64,000 bases of DNA, taken from contig JBHGAV010000012.1 in NCBI GenBank assembly GCA_041946685.1, forward strand, positions 13,924 to 77,923, given 5' to 3'. The position numbers and the translations under genes are program-made. Under the pieces are notes generated by a model that had not been told where the DNA came from, did not search any database, and saw only the letters and a list, made by a program, of their open reading frames with translations. This DNA comes from JBHGAV01 sp041946685 (GTDB taxonomy: Bacteria; Acidobacteriota; Terriglobia; Bryobacterales; Bryobacteraceae). Positions 35,191 through 45,430 of this stretch are shown piece by piece. How positions within the stretch are numbered: position 1 is the stretch's first letter; each line of letters begins with the position of its first letter.

Positions 35191-35796
35191 CTAGACGGAT
35201 CGCCGGACGAGGAACTCCGCCTCAACAAAGGCTCCGCTCCGGATCTGGGCCTCGAGTCTCGGGAATCGCAGCAGTTCCGCGTTCTCCCTCAGGTATTCCC
35301 TGTCGCTCGGGGGTATCTTCAAGAGAAAGCGGTCCGCATGCTCTCCGTACGAGTAGCCGGCGTACTCCACTCCGGCCCCCAGCGCAACCTCGGCGAGGAC
35401 GTCCCAGAAACTCTTCCGGCGAACCAGGCCCCGCCGCGAAAGCGCCTCGCGCGCAACCCCCAGCCTCACGCCCGGACCGCGGAGCACCACACGCACGCAA
35501 AGATCGGGCGTGAACGGCCTTGCCGGCTCGGGATCGGGGAACGAGGCCAGCATCGCCTGGATCGCTTCGAAACCGGCGTGCCAGCCCTCCCAGCGGTAGC
35601 GCGTGGCGCCACTAACCAGCGTCCCTCGCGCCAAAAGTTCCTGGATCCGCCGGCCGTCCTTGCGCGCAACGTCCAGCATCAATTCGATGAGGTCTCGGAT
35701 CGGCATCTCGCGCACGACCACGGGAGTGATCGAGACCCCCCCAGCCTCTTCGCTACTCAACTTAACCCGGACGGTGCCGGGCATCTCGGCCGCCAC
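35191..35796 (-). CDS. Hypothetical protein
   Basis: This 201-aa protein begins at GTG 35796 (or ATG 35784). It is soluble, with mixed charged residues, an N-terminal SITPVVVREMPIRDLIELML, and RYRWEGWHAGFEAIQAML in the middle. No known domain, signal peptide or membrane span was recognised. The coding pattern is convincing. It is divergent from the MidA-like gene and upstream of the DUF302 gene. Confidence 0.65.
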   Translation of the reverse strand: MAAEMPGTVRVKLSSEEAGGVSITPVVVREMPIRDLIELMLDVARKDGRRIQELLARGTLVSGATRYRWEGWHAGFEAIQAMLASFPDPEPARPFTPDLCVRVVLRGPGVRLGVAREALSRRGLVRRKSFWDVLAEVALGAGVEYAGYSYGEHADRFLLKIPPSDREYLRENAELLRFPRLEAQIRSGAFVEAEFLVRRSV

Positions 35797-35840
35797 GCTA
35801 AGCTAGTATGGCAGACGCCGGCATCGGCCGGCTGAGGCAG

Positions 35841-36809
35841 ATGACCAACGCCGGCGAGATCCTGAGGGACCAGATCACCCGAGACGGCCCTGTCCCATTT
35901 CACAGATTCATGGAGGTGGCCCTCTATCAGCCTGGGTGCGGCTTCTACCAACGCGGACGCGATCCCTTCGGCCGCGCCGGGGACTACTTTACCGCTGAAC
36001 AAATCCAACCTGTCTTCGGCATTCTCGTCGCCCAGCGTATCCGGCAACTCTACGAGGAACTCGGCCGGCCGGCGGATTTCATTGTGGTGGAATTGGGGGC
36101 CGGCAGGGCGGAGATGGCCGAAGCCTTTTCCGACTTTCGGTACTCGCCTGTGGAGATCGGCGCCGGAGGGTGGCCCGCCCGGTTCACGGGCGTTGTCTTC
36201 AGCAACGAGTTCTTTGACGCCCTCCCCGTGCACGTGGTCGTGAGACGCCGGAGGGAGTTTCGAGAGATGCTCGTGGACTGGCGCCTCGATCGCTTCGTGT
36301 GGTCGGAGGGAGCGCCCGTCGGCGGTGAAGTTGCAGACTACCTCTCGCGCTACGCCGCCGGAGTGGAGGACGGCTCCTGGGTGGAGGTCAACCTGGACGC
36401 ACTCGGCTGGCTCGACCGGATCGCGGCGCGGCTGGAGCGCGGTTGGGTCGTCTCCATCGACTACGGCTACACGGCGCCCGAACTGATCCGCTTTCCCCGC
36501 GGCACCTTGATGAGCTACCGGCGGCACGTGGCGACCGAGGATGTACTGCTGACTCCCGGGGACCGCGATATCACCGCGCATGTAAACTTTACCGCGCTTG
36601 CGGAGCACGGCGCCCGCCGGGGCCTGCGGCCATGCCGTCTGGAGAACCTTTCGCGCACGCTGATTGCCGCCGGGGAGCCTGACGCCTTCGCGCTGGCGCT
36701 GAACTCGTCCTCGCCCGCCGAGGATCTCCGGCGCCGCGCGCAGCTCAAGACCCTGTTGTTCGGGATGGGGGAAACATTCCGGACGCTGATTCAGCGGAAG
36801 GCGGAATAG
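35841..36809 (+). CDS. MidA/NDUFAF7-like SAM-dependent methyltransferase
   Basis: The 322-aa protein is a DUF185-type methyltransferase. Homologues methylate an Arg of complex I in mitochondria. Signature elements are GPVPFHRFMEVALYQP, GDYFTAEQ, VVELGAGRAEMA, SNEFFDALPVHVV and SIDYGYTAPEL. ATG 35841 (with GAGG just upstream) matches the family N-terminus. TAGTAT at 35804-35809 could be its -10, which would rule out the ATG at 35808. No complex I genes are near. Confidence 0.85.
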   Translation: MTNAGEILRDQITRDGPVPFHRFMEVALYQPGCGFYQRGRDPFGRAGDYFTAEQIQPVFGILVAQRIRQLYEELGRPADFIVVELGAGRAEMAEAFSDFRYSPVEIGAGGWPARFTGVVFSNEFFDALPVHVVVRRRREFREMLVDWRLDRFVWSEGAPVGGEVADYLSRYAAGVEDGSWVEVNLDALGWLDRIAARLERGWVVSIDYGYTAPELIRFPRGTLMSYRRHVATEDVLLTPGDRDITAHVNFTALAEHGARRGLRPCRLENLSRTLIAAGEPDAFALALNSSSPAEDLRRRAQLKTLLFGMGETFRTLIQRKAE

Positions 36810-36810
36810 C

Positions 36811-36840
36811 AATAAAAAAGGCCCCGAGGAATCGGGGCCT
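36811..36840 (-). terminator. Rho-independent terminator for the 22-aa peptide gene
   Basis: AGGCCCCGA (36819-36827) pairs perfectly with TCGGGGCCT (36832-36840) around a GGAA loop. On the minus strand the stem is followed by a T-rich tract (plus-strand A-run 36811-36819), so it ends transcription of the gene at 36955-36887. Confidence 0.85.
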
Positions 36841-36886
36841 GTGGTTGAACCCTATTGGGCTGCAGTCCCTGTTCGGGACGCCGCTG

Positions 36887-36955
36887 CTACTTCTTCTTCT
36901 TCGGAGCAGCCTTCTTCTTCGCGGGCTTTGCAGCTTTCTTGGTTGCGTTCTTCAT
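36887..36955 (-). CDS. 22-residue Lys/Ala/Pro-rich peptide with own promoter and terminator
   Basis: ATG 36955 opens a 22-codon frame. The product has eleven Lys, six Ala, two Pro, one Asn and one Thr after Met, ending in four Lys. This is the composition of histone H1-like or nucleoid-protein tails. GGGAGA lies 8 nt before the ATG. A near-consensus promoter (37017-37045) and a strong terminator (36811-36840) bracket it, so it forms a complete transcription unit. It could be a DNA/RNA-condensing peptide, a ribosome-associated peptide, or the product of a small regulatory RNA. It is too short for ordinary gene callers. Confidence 0.6.
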   Translation of the reverse strand: MKNATKKAAKPAKKKAAPKKKK

Positions 36956-37016
36956 CGATTGATTCTCCCGAACATCTAAAGTTGCGCGACCTCGTGAAAG
37001 ATCGCAGCGTGATTCA

Positions 37017-37045
37017 TATATAAAGTGGTTCGCGACGAAAGTCAA
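37017..37045 (-). promoter_or_regulatory. Sigma-70 promoter for the 22-aa peptide gene
   Basis: On the minus strand TTGACT (37045-37040) and TATATA (37022-37017) are 17 nt apart. The predicted start near 37010 gives a leader of about 55 nt carrying GGGAGA. Confidence 0.7.
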
Positions 37046-37140
37046 GAGAAAAATGCACGGGACCTTGCTTTTGTCTCCGGCCTCCGGATCGCTTCCGGGC
37101 TCAAAAAACGCCGTCCTGGAAAATTGTTTTAATAGAAAGC

Positions 37141-37836
37141 ATGGATCCGGGACGCGGCCGGCGGTTCTCTCGCGCTCATCGCCGGCGGATCTTCCTGCTC
37201 ATTGCGGTCGTCGCGTTGTCGGCAGCGTGCGCTAAGAAGAAGCCAGCTCGCGCGCCCCTTCCGCCCGTGCCCGGAATGGCGGAGGAGGGCATCGCGAGTT
37301 GGTATGGCTACCCGTACCACGGCAGGCGCGCGGCAAACGGCGAGGTCTATGACATGGAGAAACTGACCGCTGCCCATCGCACCCTCCCCTTCGGCACGTG
37401 GGTCGATGTGGAGAACCTGGCCAATGGCCGTAAGGTCCAGGTCCGTATCACGGACCGCGGTCCGTTCGTGGAGGGCCGCATCATCGATCTCTCTCGCGCG
37501 GCGGCGCGCCAGATCGAGATGATAGGTCCTGGCATTGTGAGAGTCCGCCTCGTGGTGATCGAGCCGCCGCCCGGACTCGCTCCGGCGGAACGCTACGGGG
37601 TGCAGGTCGGCGCTTTTCAGAACCGCGACAATGCGGAGCGGCTGGCCGATTCGCTTCGCAAGAGCTATCCCGAGTGCCGGCTCATCCGGAGGGAGAGCTC
37701 TTCTCCTCCATGGCGGGTCCTGGTCGGATCGGAGCCTTCGCCGGAAGCCGCGTCCGAGTTGGCGCGTCAACTGCGGCGTGAATTCGGCTCGGCCTTTGTG
37801 GTGCGCCTGGATGAACGGGCCGCGGATGGTCTATAA
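37141..37836 (+). CDS. rlpA: RlpA-like lipoprotein with SPOR domain
   Basis: RlpA is a septal lytic transglycosylase or septal-ring lipoprotein. The 231-aa protein has a lipoprotein-type signal ending at Cys30, a double-psi beta-barrel with GIASWYG, GRRAANGE, and ITDRGPFV (catalytic Asp in DRGPF), and a C-terminal SPOR domain (about 157-225) with GVQVGAFQNRDNAE. SPOR domains bind denuded peptidoglycan at the division site. TTTAAT ends 7 nt before ATG 37141. The sigma-54 activator gene follows closely. Confidence 0.88.
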   Translation: MDPGRGRRFSRAHRRRIFLLIAVVALSAACAKKKPARAPLPPVPGMAEEGIASWYGYPYHGRRAANGEVYDMEKLTAAHRTLPFGTWVDVENLANGRKVQVRITDRGPFVEGRIIDLSRAAARQIEMIGPGIVRVRLVVIEPPPGLAPAERYGVQVGAFQNRDNAERLADSLRKSYPECRLIRRESSSPPWRVLVGSEPSPEAASELARQLRREFGSAFVVRLDERAADGL

Positions 37837-37837
37837 T
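37832..37837 (+). promoter_or_regulatory. -10 element TATAAT before the sigma-54 activator gene
   Basis: Consensus TATAAT overlaps the rlpA stop codon and ends 10 nt before GTG 37848. No ribosome-binding site lies between. The -35 region is poor. Confidence 0.4.
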
Positions 37838-37847
37838 CCCTCTAACG

Positions 37848-38837
37848 GTGCTCGTTGATCCTGCGGACTCCCCGCCCGTCCTGGTGGGACAGTCTCCCCG
37901 GATCCGTCAGATCCTCCAACTCATCCAGAAACTTGGGCGGTCGAAGACGCCAGTGCTCATCCTCGGCGAAACCGGCACGGGCAAGGAGGTTGTCGCGCGT
38001 GCCGTCCACGCCGCGGCGAACGGCGGACCGTTCGTTCCCATTGACTGTTCCGCCCTGGTGGGGCCCCTCATTGAGAGTGAGCTCTTCGGCCACGCCCGCG
38101 GGGCCTTCACCGGCGCTGCGGGCGCGAAGACCGGCCTGGTGGAGATCGCCAACGGCGGCACCGCTTTCTTCGACGAGATCGGTGAGCTGAGCCCGGACCT
38201 GCAAGCCAAGCTGCTGCGGCTGATCCAGGAGAAGGAGTTCCGCCCGGTGGGCTCAGTCGAGCGGCGCAAGGCCGACTTCCGGGTGATCGCGGCCACCAAC
38301 CGCGATCTGGCCAGGGAAGCGGAAAAGGGCGCCTTCCGCCGCGACCTTTACTACCGGCTCAACGTCGTGACCTTGCGCCTGCCGCCGCTTAGGGAGAGGA
38401 AAGAAGACATCAAAGGACTGGTGGACCACTTCCTGGCCCGATACGGGAACCGGCACGTGATCACGCACGAATGCCTGGACGCCATGCTGGCCTACGACTG
38501 GCCAGGCAACGTGCGCGAACTGGAGAATTGCATCCAGCGCATGGTGGCGATCAATTCCGGGCCGCTTCTGCACACTGCGGATCTGCCGAGTTCACTGCAG
38601 AACAACTTGGAGGCCCGCAAGGCGGCGCGGCTCTCGGCGGCCGCCGTGGCAGCTCCTGCGGCCGCCACGGGCGATTACGTCCAAATGCCCCTGTTCTCCC
38701 TGACCGACATGGAGCGCGAGGCGATCGTCCGCGCATTGGAGTACACCAAGGGGGACAGAGTGCTGGCGGCTCAGTTGCTGGGGATCGGACGGACAACGCT
38801 GTATCGCAAGCTGAAGGAATACCAGCTCACAGGTTGA
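37848..38837 (+). CDS. Sigma-54-dependent AAA+ transcriptional activator without sensory domain
   Basis: The 329-aa protein is an enhancer-binding protein that remodels sigma-54 RNA polymerase. It has Walker A GETGTGKE (40-47), the GAFTGA loop (85-90) that contacts sigma-54, Walker B GTAFFDE (104-110), an arginine-finger region RRDLYYRLNV, and a C-terminal Fis-type helix-turn-helix (about 290-326). There is no receiver, PAS or GAF domain, so it must be controlled by level or by a partner, as in PspF-type activators. Its targets are unknown. PEP-CTERM/exopolysaccharide genes are sometimes sigma-54 controlled. Confidence 0.9.
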   Translation: MLVDPADSPPVLVGQSPRIRQILQLIQKLGRSKTPVLILGETGTGKEVVARAVHAAANGGPFVPIDCSALVGPLIESELFGHARGAFTGAAGAKTGLVEIANGGTAFFDEIGELSPDLQAKLLRLIQEKEFRPVGSVERRKADFRVIAATNRDLAREAEKGAFRRDLYYRLNVVTLRLPPLRERKEDIKGLVDHFLARYGNRHVITHECLDAMLAYDWPGNVRELENCIQRMVAINSGPLLHTADLPSSLQNNLEARKAARLSAAAVAAPAAATGDYVQMPLFSLTDMEREAIVRALEYTKGDRVLAAQLLGIGRTTLYRKLKEYQLTG

Positions 38838-38879
38838 GAAGAGCGGCGGCCGGAAGGGAACAGGGCAGCGGCCTTCCGG

Positions 38880-39191
38880 TCAAGCGTGAGCTTCGTCGTC
38901 AACGGCGATCTTGAGGGCCTTGAGAAACTTCTGGTCCTGCGAGGTCCACTTGATTTTGGCGGCCCGGAACTCGATGCCGGGGGCCGCCGCAGCCGATTCG
39001 CCTTCAGGATCCACGTCGGAATCGTCGGCTTCGCATTTATTGAAGCCTATGGTGGCCTCCAGCACCAGAAAGACCTCGTAGCCCGCGCGCTTGATCTCGC
39101 TGATGGCGCCCGAGATGCGCTCGGACTCGGAGAGGGACTCGTTTATCGCGTTCCCCAGTTCCTGCATCATGTCCTTTAGATGCTCTTCCAC
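38880..39191 (-). CDS. Hypothetical protein
   Basis: This 103-aa acidic protein has a helical N-terminus (MEEHLKDMMQELGNAINESL) and a middle part with VFLVLEATIGF. The codon pattern is convincing. No family is recognised. It is monocistronic and divergent from the small membrane protein gene at 39331. A starvation or stress-type small protein is possible but not supported by motifs. Confidence 0.65.
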   Translation of the reverse strand: MEEHLKDMMQELGNAINESLSESERISGAISEIKRAGYEVFLVLEATIGFNKCEADDSDVDPEGESAAAAPGIEFRAAKIKWTSQDQKFLKALKIAVDDEAHA

Positions 39192-39330
39192 GGTTTGCCC
39201 TCCTTCAGGATACCATTCTTCTCACTGTCCGCCCGCCCGCGGCGGGAGGGGGAGGAACGGATCGGCCTCGCGCTCTCTGTACTCATCGGCTGCGGGCCCC
39301 CCATCTGTTAGGATGAGAAGTCGCGGGGCT

Positions 39331-39594
39331 ATGGCCAACATCGTAGGGAATTTCGTCCGTCACGTTCTTCCACAGATTCTTAAGCCGATCCGGGCCCTGT
39401 GGAACGAGGTGATCGGCTTCGTCTTTCTGTCGCTGGCCGCGGTCCCCGTGCCTCGTACCATCCGTCACTGGCAGGAGTATAGCGAAACGGGTCAGGGCCT
39501 GTCCCGCATCGTGCTGTCCGGCATCTTTATTACGATGATGGCGGCGTTCGGCATTCATTCGTTTCTTCGCGCCCGCAAGATCTCCCGGTCCTAA
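39331..39594 (+). CDS. Small membrane protein, function unknown
   Basis: From ATG 39331 the product is 87 aa with two hydrophobic segments (about 27-41 and 61-78) and a conserved-looking WNEVIGFVFLSLAAVPVPRTI. An ATG at 39313 is an alternative start. The upstream TAGGAT (39309-39314) could be a -10 element. It ends 4 bp before trmFO, so the two are probably cotranscribed. Confidence 0.7.
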   Translation: MANIVGNFVRHVLPQILKPIRALWNEVIGFVFLSLAAVPVPRTIRHWQEYSETGQGLSRIVLSGIFITMMAAFGIHSFLRARKISRS

Positions 39595-39598
39595 CCGC

Positions 39599-40927
39599 GT
39601 GGCATCGGAAGTCATTCACATTTTGGGAGGCGGCCTGGCCGGGTCGGAGGCTGCCTGGCAGGCCGCCGCCGCTGGCCTGAGCGTGGTGGTCCACGAGATG
39701 AGGCCCAATCGCACCACGCCCGCCCACAAGACCGGCTCGCTGGCGGAACTGGTGTGCAGCAACTCCCTGAAGAGCGAGCGGGAATACTCTGCGCCCTGGC
39801 TGCTGAAGCGGGAGCTTCGCCGGCTTGGCAGCCTGCTGCTCGATGTGGCCGCCGAGACGCGGGTTCCGGCGGGGCATGCGCTTACGGTTGACCGGGAGCT
39901 GTTCTCCCGCGCCGTTACCGAACGCATCCAATCCAGTCCAAGGATCGAGGTCCGGCGCGAAGAAGCCGCCGCAGTGCCACGAGACGGAATCGTGGTGGTG
40001 GCGACGGGCCCGCTGACCAGCGAGCCGCTGGCCGGGGACCTGGCAACGCTCCTCGGCTCGGAGCGGCTCTACTTCTACGACAGCATCAGTCCAATCGTCG
40101 ATGCCGATTCCATCGATTGTTCGATCGCATTTCGTGCTTCCCGCTACGGCCGCTCTCTTGACGACAGCGCCGATTATCTGAACTGCCCGCTTGACCGCGA
40201 GCAGTATGATCGTTTCGTGAAGGCGCTGCTTGAGGCGCGGCGCCACCAGGCGCACATCCCCGGCGATGTGCCCTACTTCGAGGCCTGCCTTCCCATCGAG
40301 GAGTTGGCCCGCCGCGGTCATGATACGCTGCGGTTCGGCCCCATGAAGCCCGTCGGCCTCATCGACCCGGCGACGGGCCGCCGCCCGCACGCCGTGGTAC
40401 AACTCCGGCAGGAGGACTTGCGCGCCTCGAGCTACAACCTGGTGGGCTTCCAGACGACCCTGACCTATCCCGAGCAAGACCGCGTGTTTCGTCTCATACC
40501 GGGCCTGGAGAGGGCCGAGTTCCTGCGTTACGGACAGGCGCACCGAAACACGTACATCAATGCCCCGGCGGTGCTTGATGCCACGCTGGAGATGAGGCAC
40601 AGGCCGGGGGTCTTCTTTGCGGGGCAGATTTCGGGTGTCGAGGGCTACATCGAGGCCATCGCGACCGGACTACTCGCCGGGAGAGGCGCTGCGGCAAGAG
40701 CGAGAGGGGAGCGTCCGACGCCGTTGCCGCGGGCCACGGCCCTCGGTTCCCTCTGCGTCTACATCTCCTCGGCGGCGCCAAGCGGCTACCAGCCGGCCAA
40801 TATGACCTTCGACTTGATGGCGCCGCTTGATCCCGAGACTGCGGCGAGACTGCGCCGCGACAAACACGCGCGTCACGCCGAGTTCTGCCGTCGTGCGCTC
40901 CGCGCTCTGGAGGAACACCTTGCCTGA
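39599..40927 (+). CDS. trmFO: Methylenetetrahydrofolate-tRNA-(uracil-5-)-methyltransferase TrmFO
   Basis: TrmFO makes 5-methyluridine at position 54 of tRNA using methylene-THF and FAD. The 442-aa protein shows the FAD-binding GGGLAGSEAAW, the family motifs HEMRP, ELVCSNSLKSE and ALTVDRELFS, NTYINAP, and GQISGVEGYIE near the C-terminus. The start is GTG 39599. The next gene, a Xer recombinase, starts inside its last codons; the trmFO-xer pairing is common in several phyla. Confidence 0.93.
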   Translation: MASEVIHILGGGLAGSEAAWQAAAAGLSVVVHEMRPNRTTPAHKTGSLAELVCSNSLKSEREYSAPWLLKRELRRLGSLLLDVAAETRVPAGHALTVDRELFSRAVTERIQSSPRIEVRREEAAAVPRDGIVVVATGPLTSEPLAGDLATLLGSERLYFYDSISPIVDADSIDCSIAFRASRYGRSLDDSADYLNCPLDREQYDRFVKALLEARRHQAHIPGDVPYFEACLPIEELARRGHDTLRFGPMKPVGLIDPATGRRPHAVVQLRQEDLRASSYNLVGFQTTLTYPEQDRVFRLIPGLERAEFLRYGQAHRNTYINAPAVLDATLEMRHRPGVFFAGQISGVEGYIEAIATGLLAGRGAAARARGERPTPLPRATALGSLCVYISSAAPSGYQPANMTFDLMAPLDPETAARLRRDKHARHAEFCRRALRALEEHLA

Positions 40928-41813
40928 CTTGCGGGAGCAGATGGAACGGTTTCTCGATTCACGCCGCCGCGAGAACGTTTCCGAGCACACCGTGCGGGCG
41001 TACGCCGCGGATCTGCGGCAATTCCTGGACTTCGCCGTCGCCCAGCGCGGCTCGGCTCCTCGCGCGGACCAGGTCGACCTGCTGTTGCTGCGCGCCTGGC
41101 TGGCCGACCTCTACCACAGGGGGCTGAGCCCCGTCTCAACGCGACGCAAGGTTGCCGCTCTCCGCTCTTTCCTTGGGTTTCTGGTCCATCAGGGAGACCT
41201 CGAGCTCAACTCCGCGCGTTTTCTCGGCACGCCCAAGGCTCCCAAGACAATTCCGCGGGTGATGACCGCGGAGCAGGCCTGCAATTTGCTCGACGCGGCG
41301 CCGGCGCGGACCGAGCGGCGCAACGTGACACGCGACGCGGCCATTCTGGAGCTCCTCTACGGCTGCGGTCTCAGGGTCAGTGAGCTTTGCCGTCTCAACC
41401 TGGAGGATGTCGACACCACCGAACGCTGGCTTCGGGTCAAGGGCAAAGGGCGCAAGCAGCGCCAGGTGCCATTCCCTTCCAAGGCCGCTGGCGCGCTCGA
41501 ACGTTACTTGGCCGAGCGCCGGCCTCAGCCCGGTGAGCAGGCTGTCTTCCTGAACCGCTGGGGGGCCCGGCTCACCGACCGATCCGTCAGAAACCTGGTG
41601 AAGTTCTACGCCACGCTTCTGGCGGGCGACTCCTCCATCCACCCCCACAGTTTCCGCCATGCCTACGCCACGCACCTTCTGAGCGACGGGGCCGATCTCC
41701 GCTCGATCCAAGAACTTCTGGGCCACGCCCGGCTCTCGACGACCCAACAGTACACCAAGGTCTCTCTGGCCGACCTGATGAGTGTATACGATAAGAGCCA
41801 TCCTAAGGCGTGA
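40920..41813 (+). CDS. Tyrosine recombinase XerC/XerD
   Basis: This enzyme resolves chromosome dimers at dif with FtsK. Translation most likely starts at TTG 40920, 6 nt after GGAGGAA and overlapping trmFO by 8 nt, giving 297 aa, the usual Xer length. The core-binding domain is residues 1-95. Catalytic residues are Arg152, Lys176, His243, Arg246, His269 and the nucleophile Tyr278. A longer frame starting at 40827 lies inside trmFO and lacks a ribosome site. Whether it is XerC or XerD is not decided by sequence alone. Confidence 0.9.
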   Translation: MPDLREQMERFLDSRRRENVSEHTVRAYAADLRQFLDFAVAQRGSAPRADQVDLLLLRAWLADLYHRGLSPVSTRRKVAALRSFLGFLVHQGDLELNSARFLGTPKAPKTIPRVMTAEQACNLLDAAPARTERRNVTRDAAILELLYGCGLRVSELCRLNLEDVDTTERWLRVKGKGRKQRQVPFPSKAAGALERYLAERRPQPGEQAVFLNRWGARLTDRSVRNLVKFYATLLAGDSSIHPHSFRHAYATHLLSDGADLRSIQELLGHARLSTTQQYTKVSLADLMSVYDKSHPKA

Positions 41814-41818
41814 GCATA

Positions 41819-41839
41819 CTTGACAATGCTACACTAAAG
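41819..41839. promoter_or_regulatory. HAIR-like HspR operator overlapping the dnaK -35 element
   Basis: CTTGACA (41819-41825), a 7-nt spacer and ACTAAAG (41833-41839) match the HAIR consensus CTTGAGT-N7-ACTCAAG at 5/7 and 6/7. TTGACA inside the left arm also serves as a consensus -35, with an AT-rich -10 near 41842-41848. An HspR homologue is encoded two genes downstream, giving a feedback loop. Confidence 0.65.
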
Positions 41840-41877
41840 ATTAATAATAGAATTGTGCTAAGGAGGATGTCGCAAGT

Positions 41878-43788
<1,911 letters not shown>

Positions 43789-43846
43789 CTGGTAGTCTGC
43801 GGCGCATGGGAGACGTTCTCCCATGTGCCGCGGCCGAGTGCTCAAG

Positions 43847-45004
43847 ATGGCGAACCCGGACTACTACAAGACCCTTGGGGTTCCACGCGGCGCCAAGGCC
43901 GACGAGATTCGCAAGGCCTACCGGCGCCTGGCGCGCAAGTACCATCCCGACGTGAATCCCGGGGACAAGGCCGCGGAGGAACGCTTCAAGAGCATGCAGG
44001 AAGCCTACGATGTTCTGAGCGATCCCAAGAAGAGGCAGATGTACGACCAGTACGGCTTCTACTCGGCCACTGGCTTTCCCCCGGGGGGTGAGGCCCCTCG
44101 CCAGGGCCCCGAGATGGGCTTTGGCGGCTTCGACTTCTCGGACTTCTTCTCGCAGGCCACCGGCGGCGGCCGCGCGACAGGCGCCGGCTCGGGACGGTTT
44201 GGGGACATCTTCAGCCAGTTCTTCGGCCGCGGCGGCGGCCCCGAGAAGCCGCCCCGGAGGGAGAAGGGCGCCGACCTGGAGTATGCCGTCAACATCGACT
44301 TCTGGCAGTCGATCCGCGGCGCCCAGCTTCCCCTGAGCATCACGCACTTTGAGGGCTGTAGCGCCTGCGGAGGGTCCGGCCGGCAGGGCGGGCACTCCGC
44401 CGTTTGTCCGGAGTGCAACGGGACCGGCCAGGTCACACAGACGGCGGGCGCCATGCGTTTCAGCCTATCGTGTCCGCGCTGCGGCGGAGAGGGACGGCTC
44501 AAGAACATCTGCCCCGCCTGTCACGGGGAGGGACGCGTGTCCCGGATCGAGACCGTCGAAGTGCGCATCCCACCAGGGGTACAAACCGGAGCTCGGCTGA
44601 GGGTTCCCGGAAAGGGGAACGCCGGGACTCAGGGTGCGCCGTCCGGCGACCTTTACATCACCATCCGAGCCGAGCCTCACTCCTTTTTCGGGCGCGAGGG
44701 CGACAACATCACAGTCCAGGTGCCGATTACAGTCGCCGAGGCGGGGCTGGGAGCGAAGATCGAAGTGCCGACGATTGACGGCCGGGCGCTGCTCAAGATC
44801 CCCATGGGCACGCAGACCGGTCAGAAGTTCCGCCTGCGCGAGAAGGGTGTGCTCAATTCGCGCACCGGTGTGCGTGGCGACCAGATCGTGGAAGTGCTGG
44901 TGCAGGCGCCCCGGGTGCGGGACGAGCGAACCAAGGAGTTGTTGCGGGAGCTGGCTCAGCTCAATACCGAGGATCCCCGCAGTGAGATTTGGTCAAAGGT
45001 TTAG
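43847..45004 (+). CDS. dnaJ: Chaperone protein DnaJ (Hsp40)
   Basis: The 385-aa protein starts best at ATG 43847 (MANPDYYKTLGV). The J-domain has HPD near residue 33. A Gly/Phe-rich linker follows (about 75-125), then four zinc-binding repeats: CSACGGSG, CPECNGTG, CPRCGGEG, CPACHGEG. The two beta-barrel client-binding domains complete a type I DnaJ. It follows dnaK by 58 bp and precedes hspR by 3 bp. The upstream GTG at 43823-like extension adds eight residues without support. Confidence 0.95.
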   Translation: MANPDYYKTLGVPRGAKADEIRKAYRRLARKYHPDVNPGDKAAEERFKSMQEAYDVLSDPKKRQMYDQYGFYSATGFPPGGEAPRQGPEMGFGGFDFSDFFSQATGGGRATGAGSGRFGDIFSQFFGRGGGPEKPPRREKGADLEYAVNIDFWQSIRGAQLPLSITHFEGCSACGGSGRQGGHSAVCPECNGTGQVTQTAGAMRFSLSCPRCGGEGRLKNICPACHGEGRVSRIETVEVRIPPGVQTGARLRVPGKGNAGTQGAPSGDLYITIRAEPHSFFGREGDNITVQVPITVAEAGLGAKIEVPTIDGRALLKIPMGTQTGQKFRLREKGVLNSRTGVRGDQIVEVLVQAPRVRDERTKELLRELAQLNTEDPRSEIWSKV

Positions 45005-45007
45005 CCC

Positions 45008-45418
45008 ATGCCCAGAACACGTTCCAAGGCGGCCTACATGATTTCGGCGGTGGCTGAACGCTACGAGGTCCACCCGCAGACGTTGCGGCTCTATGAGAGG
45101 GAAGGGTTGCTCAAACCCTCCCGGAGCGAAGGCAATACCCGGCTCTACACCGACGGCGATCTGGAGCGGTTGGAAGTCATCCTGCAATTGACCCGTGAGC
45201 TGGGAGTGAATTTGGCCGGAGTCGAGATCATCCTGAACATGCGCGAGAAGATGTCCGCCATGCAGCAGCAGATCGAGGAGTTCATCCGCACGCTCAATCG
45301 CGAGATGGCCACCCGCCTTCGGCCTTCCGAACAGCGGGCGGAAACCAGCCTGATCCCCGTTGTCAGGGCAGCGCCGCAGATCGCCGAACGTGCTTCGAGG
45401 AAAAAGCCTTCCCGGTAG
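45008..45418 (+). CDS. hspR: MerR-family heat-shock repressor HspR
   Basis: HspR represses dnaK operons and is titrated by DnaK. The 136-aa protein has a MerR winged helix (MISAVAERYEVHPQTLRLYEREGLL) written here only by its ends: starts MISAVAE, ends EREGLL, at 11-35. Then SEGNTRLYTDGDLERL and a short coiled coil (about 72-98) follow. It is third in dnaK-dnaJ-hspR, the classical HspR arrangement of Actinobacteria and others. A HAIR-like operator lies at 41819-41839. Confidence 0.88.
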   Translation: MPRTRSKAAYMISAVAERYEVHPQTLRLYEREGLLKPSRSEGNTRLYTDGDLERLEVILQLTRELGVNLAGVEIILNMREKMSAMQQQIEEFIRTLNREMATRLRPSEQRAETSLIPVVRAAPQIAERASRKKPSR

Positions 45419-45430
45419 ACTACCGGCAGG

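Noticed and set aside
40827..40919. Longer N-terminus of the Xer recombinase
   Set aside because: It is embedded in trmFO and lacks a ribosome site; TTG 40920 has GGAGGAA at good spacing.
41820..41877. CIRCE element for HrcA upstream of dnaK
   Set aside because: Only a GTGCTAA half-site is present; the HAIR match and hspR gene fit better.
45412..45426. CCGGTAG-a-CTACCGG palindrome after hspR as a terminator
   Set aside because: The loop is too small and no T-run follows on either strand.
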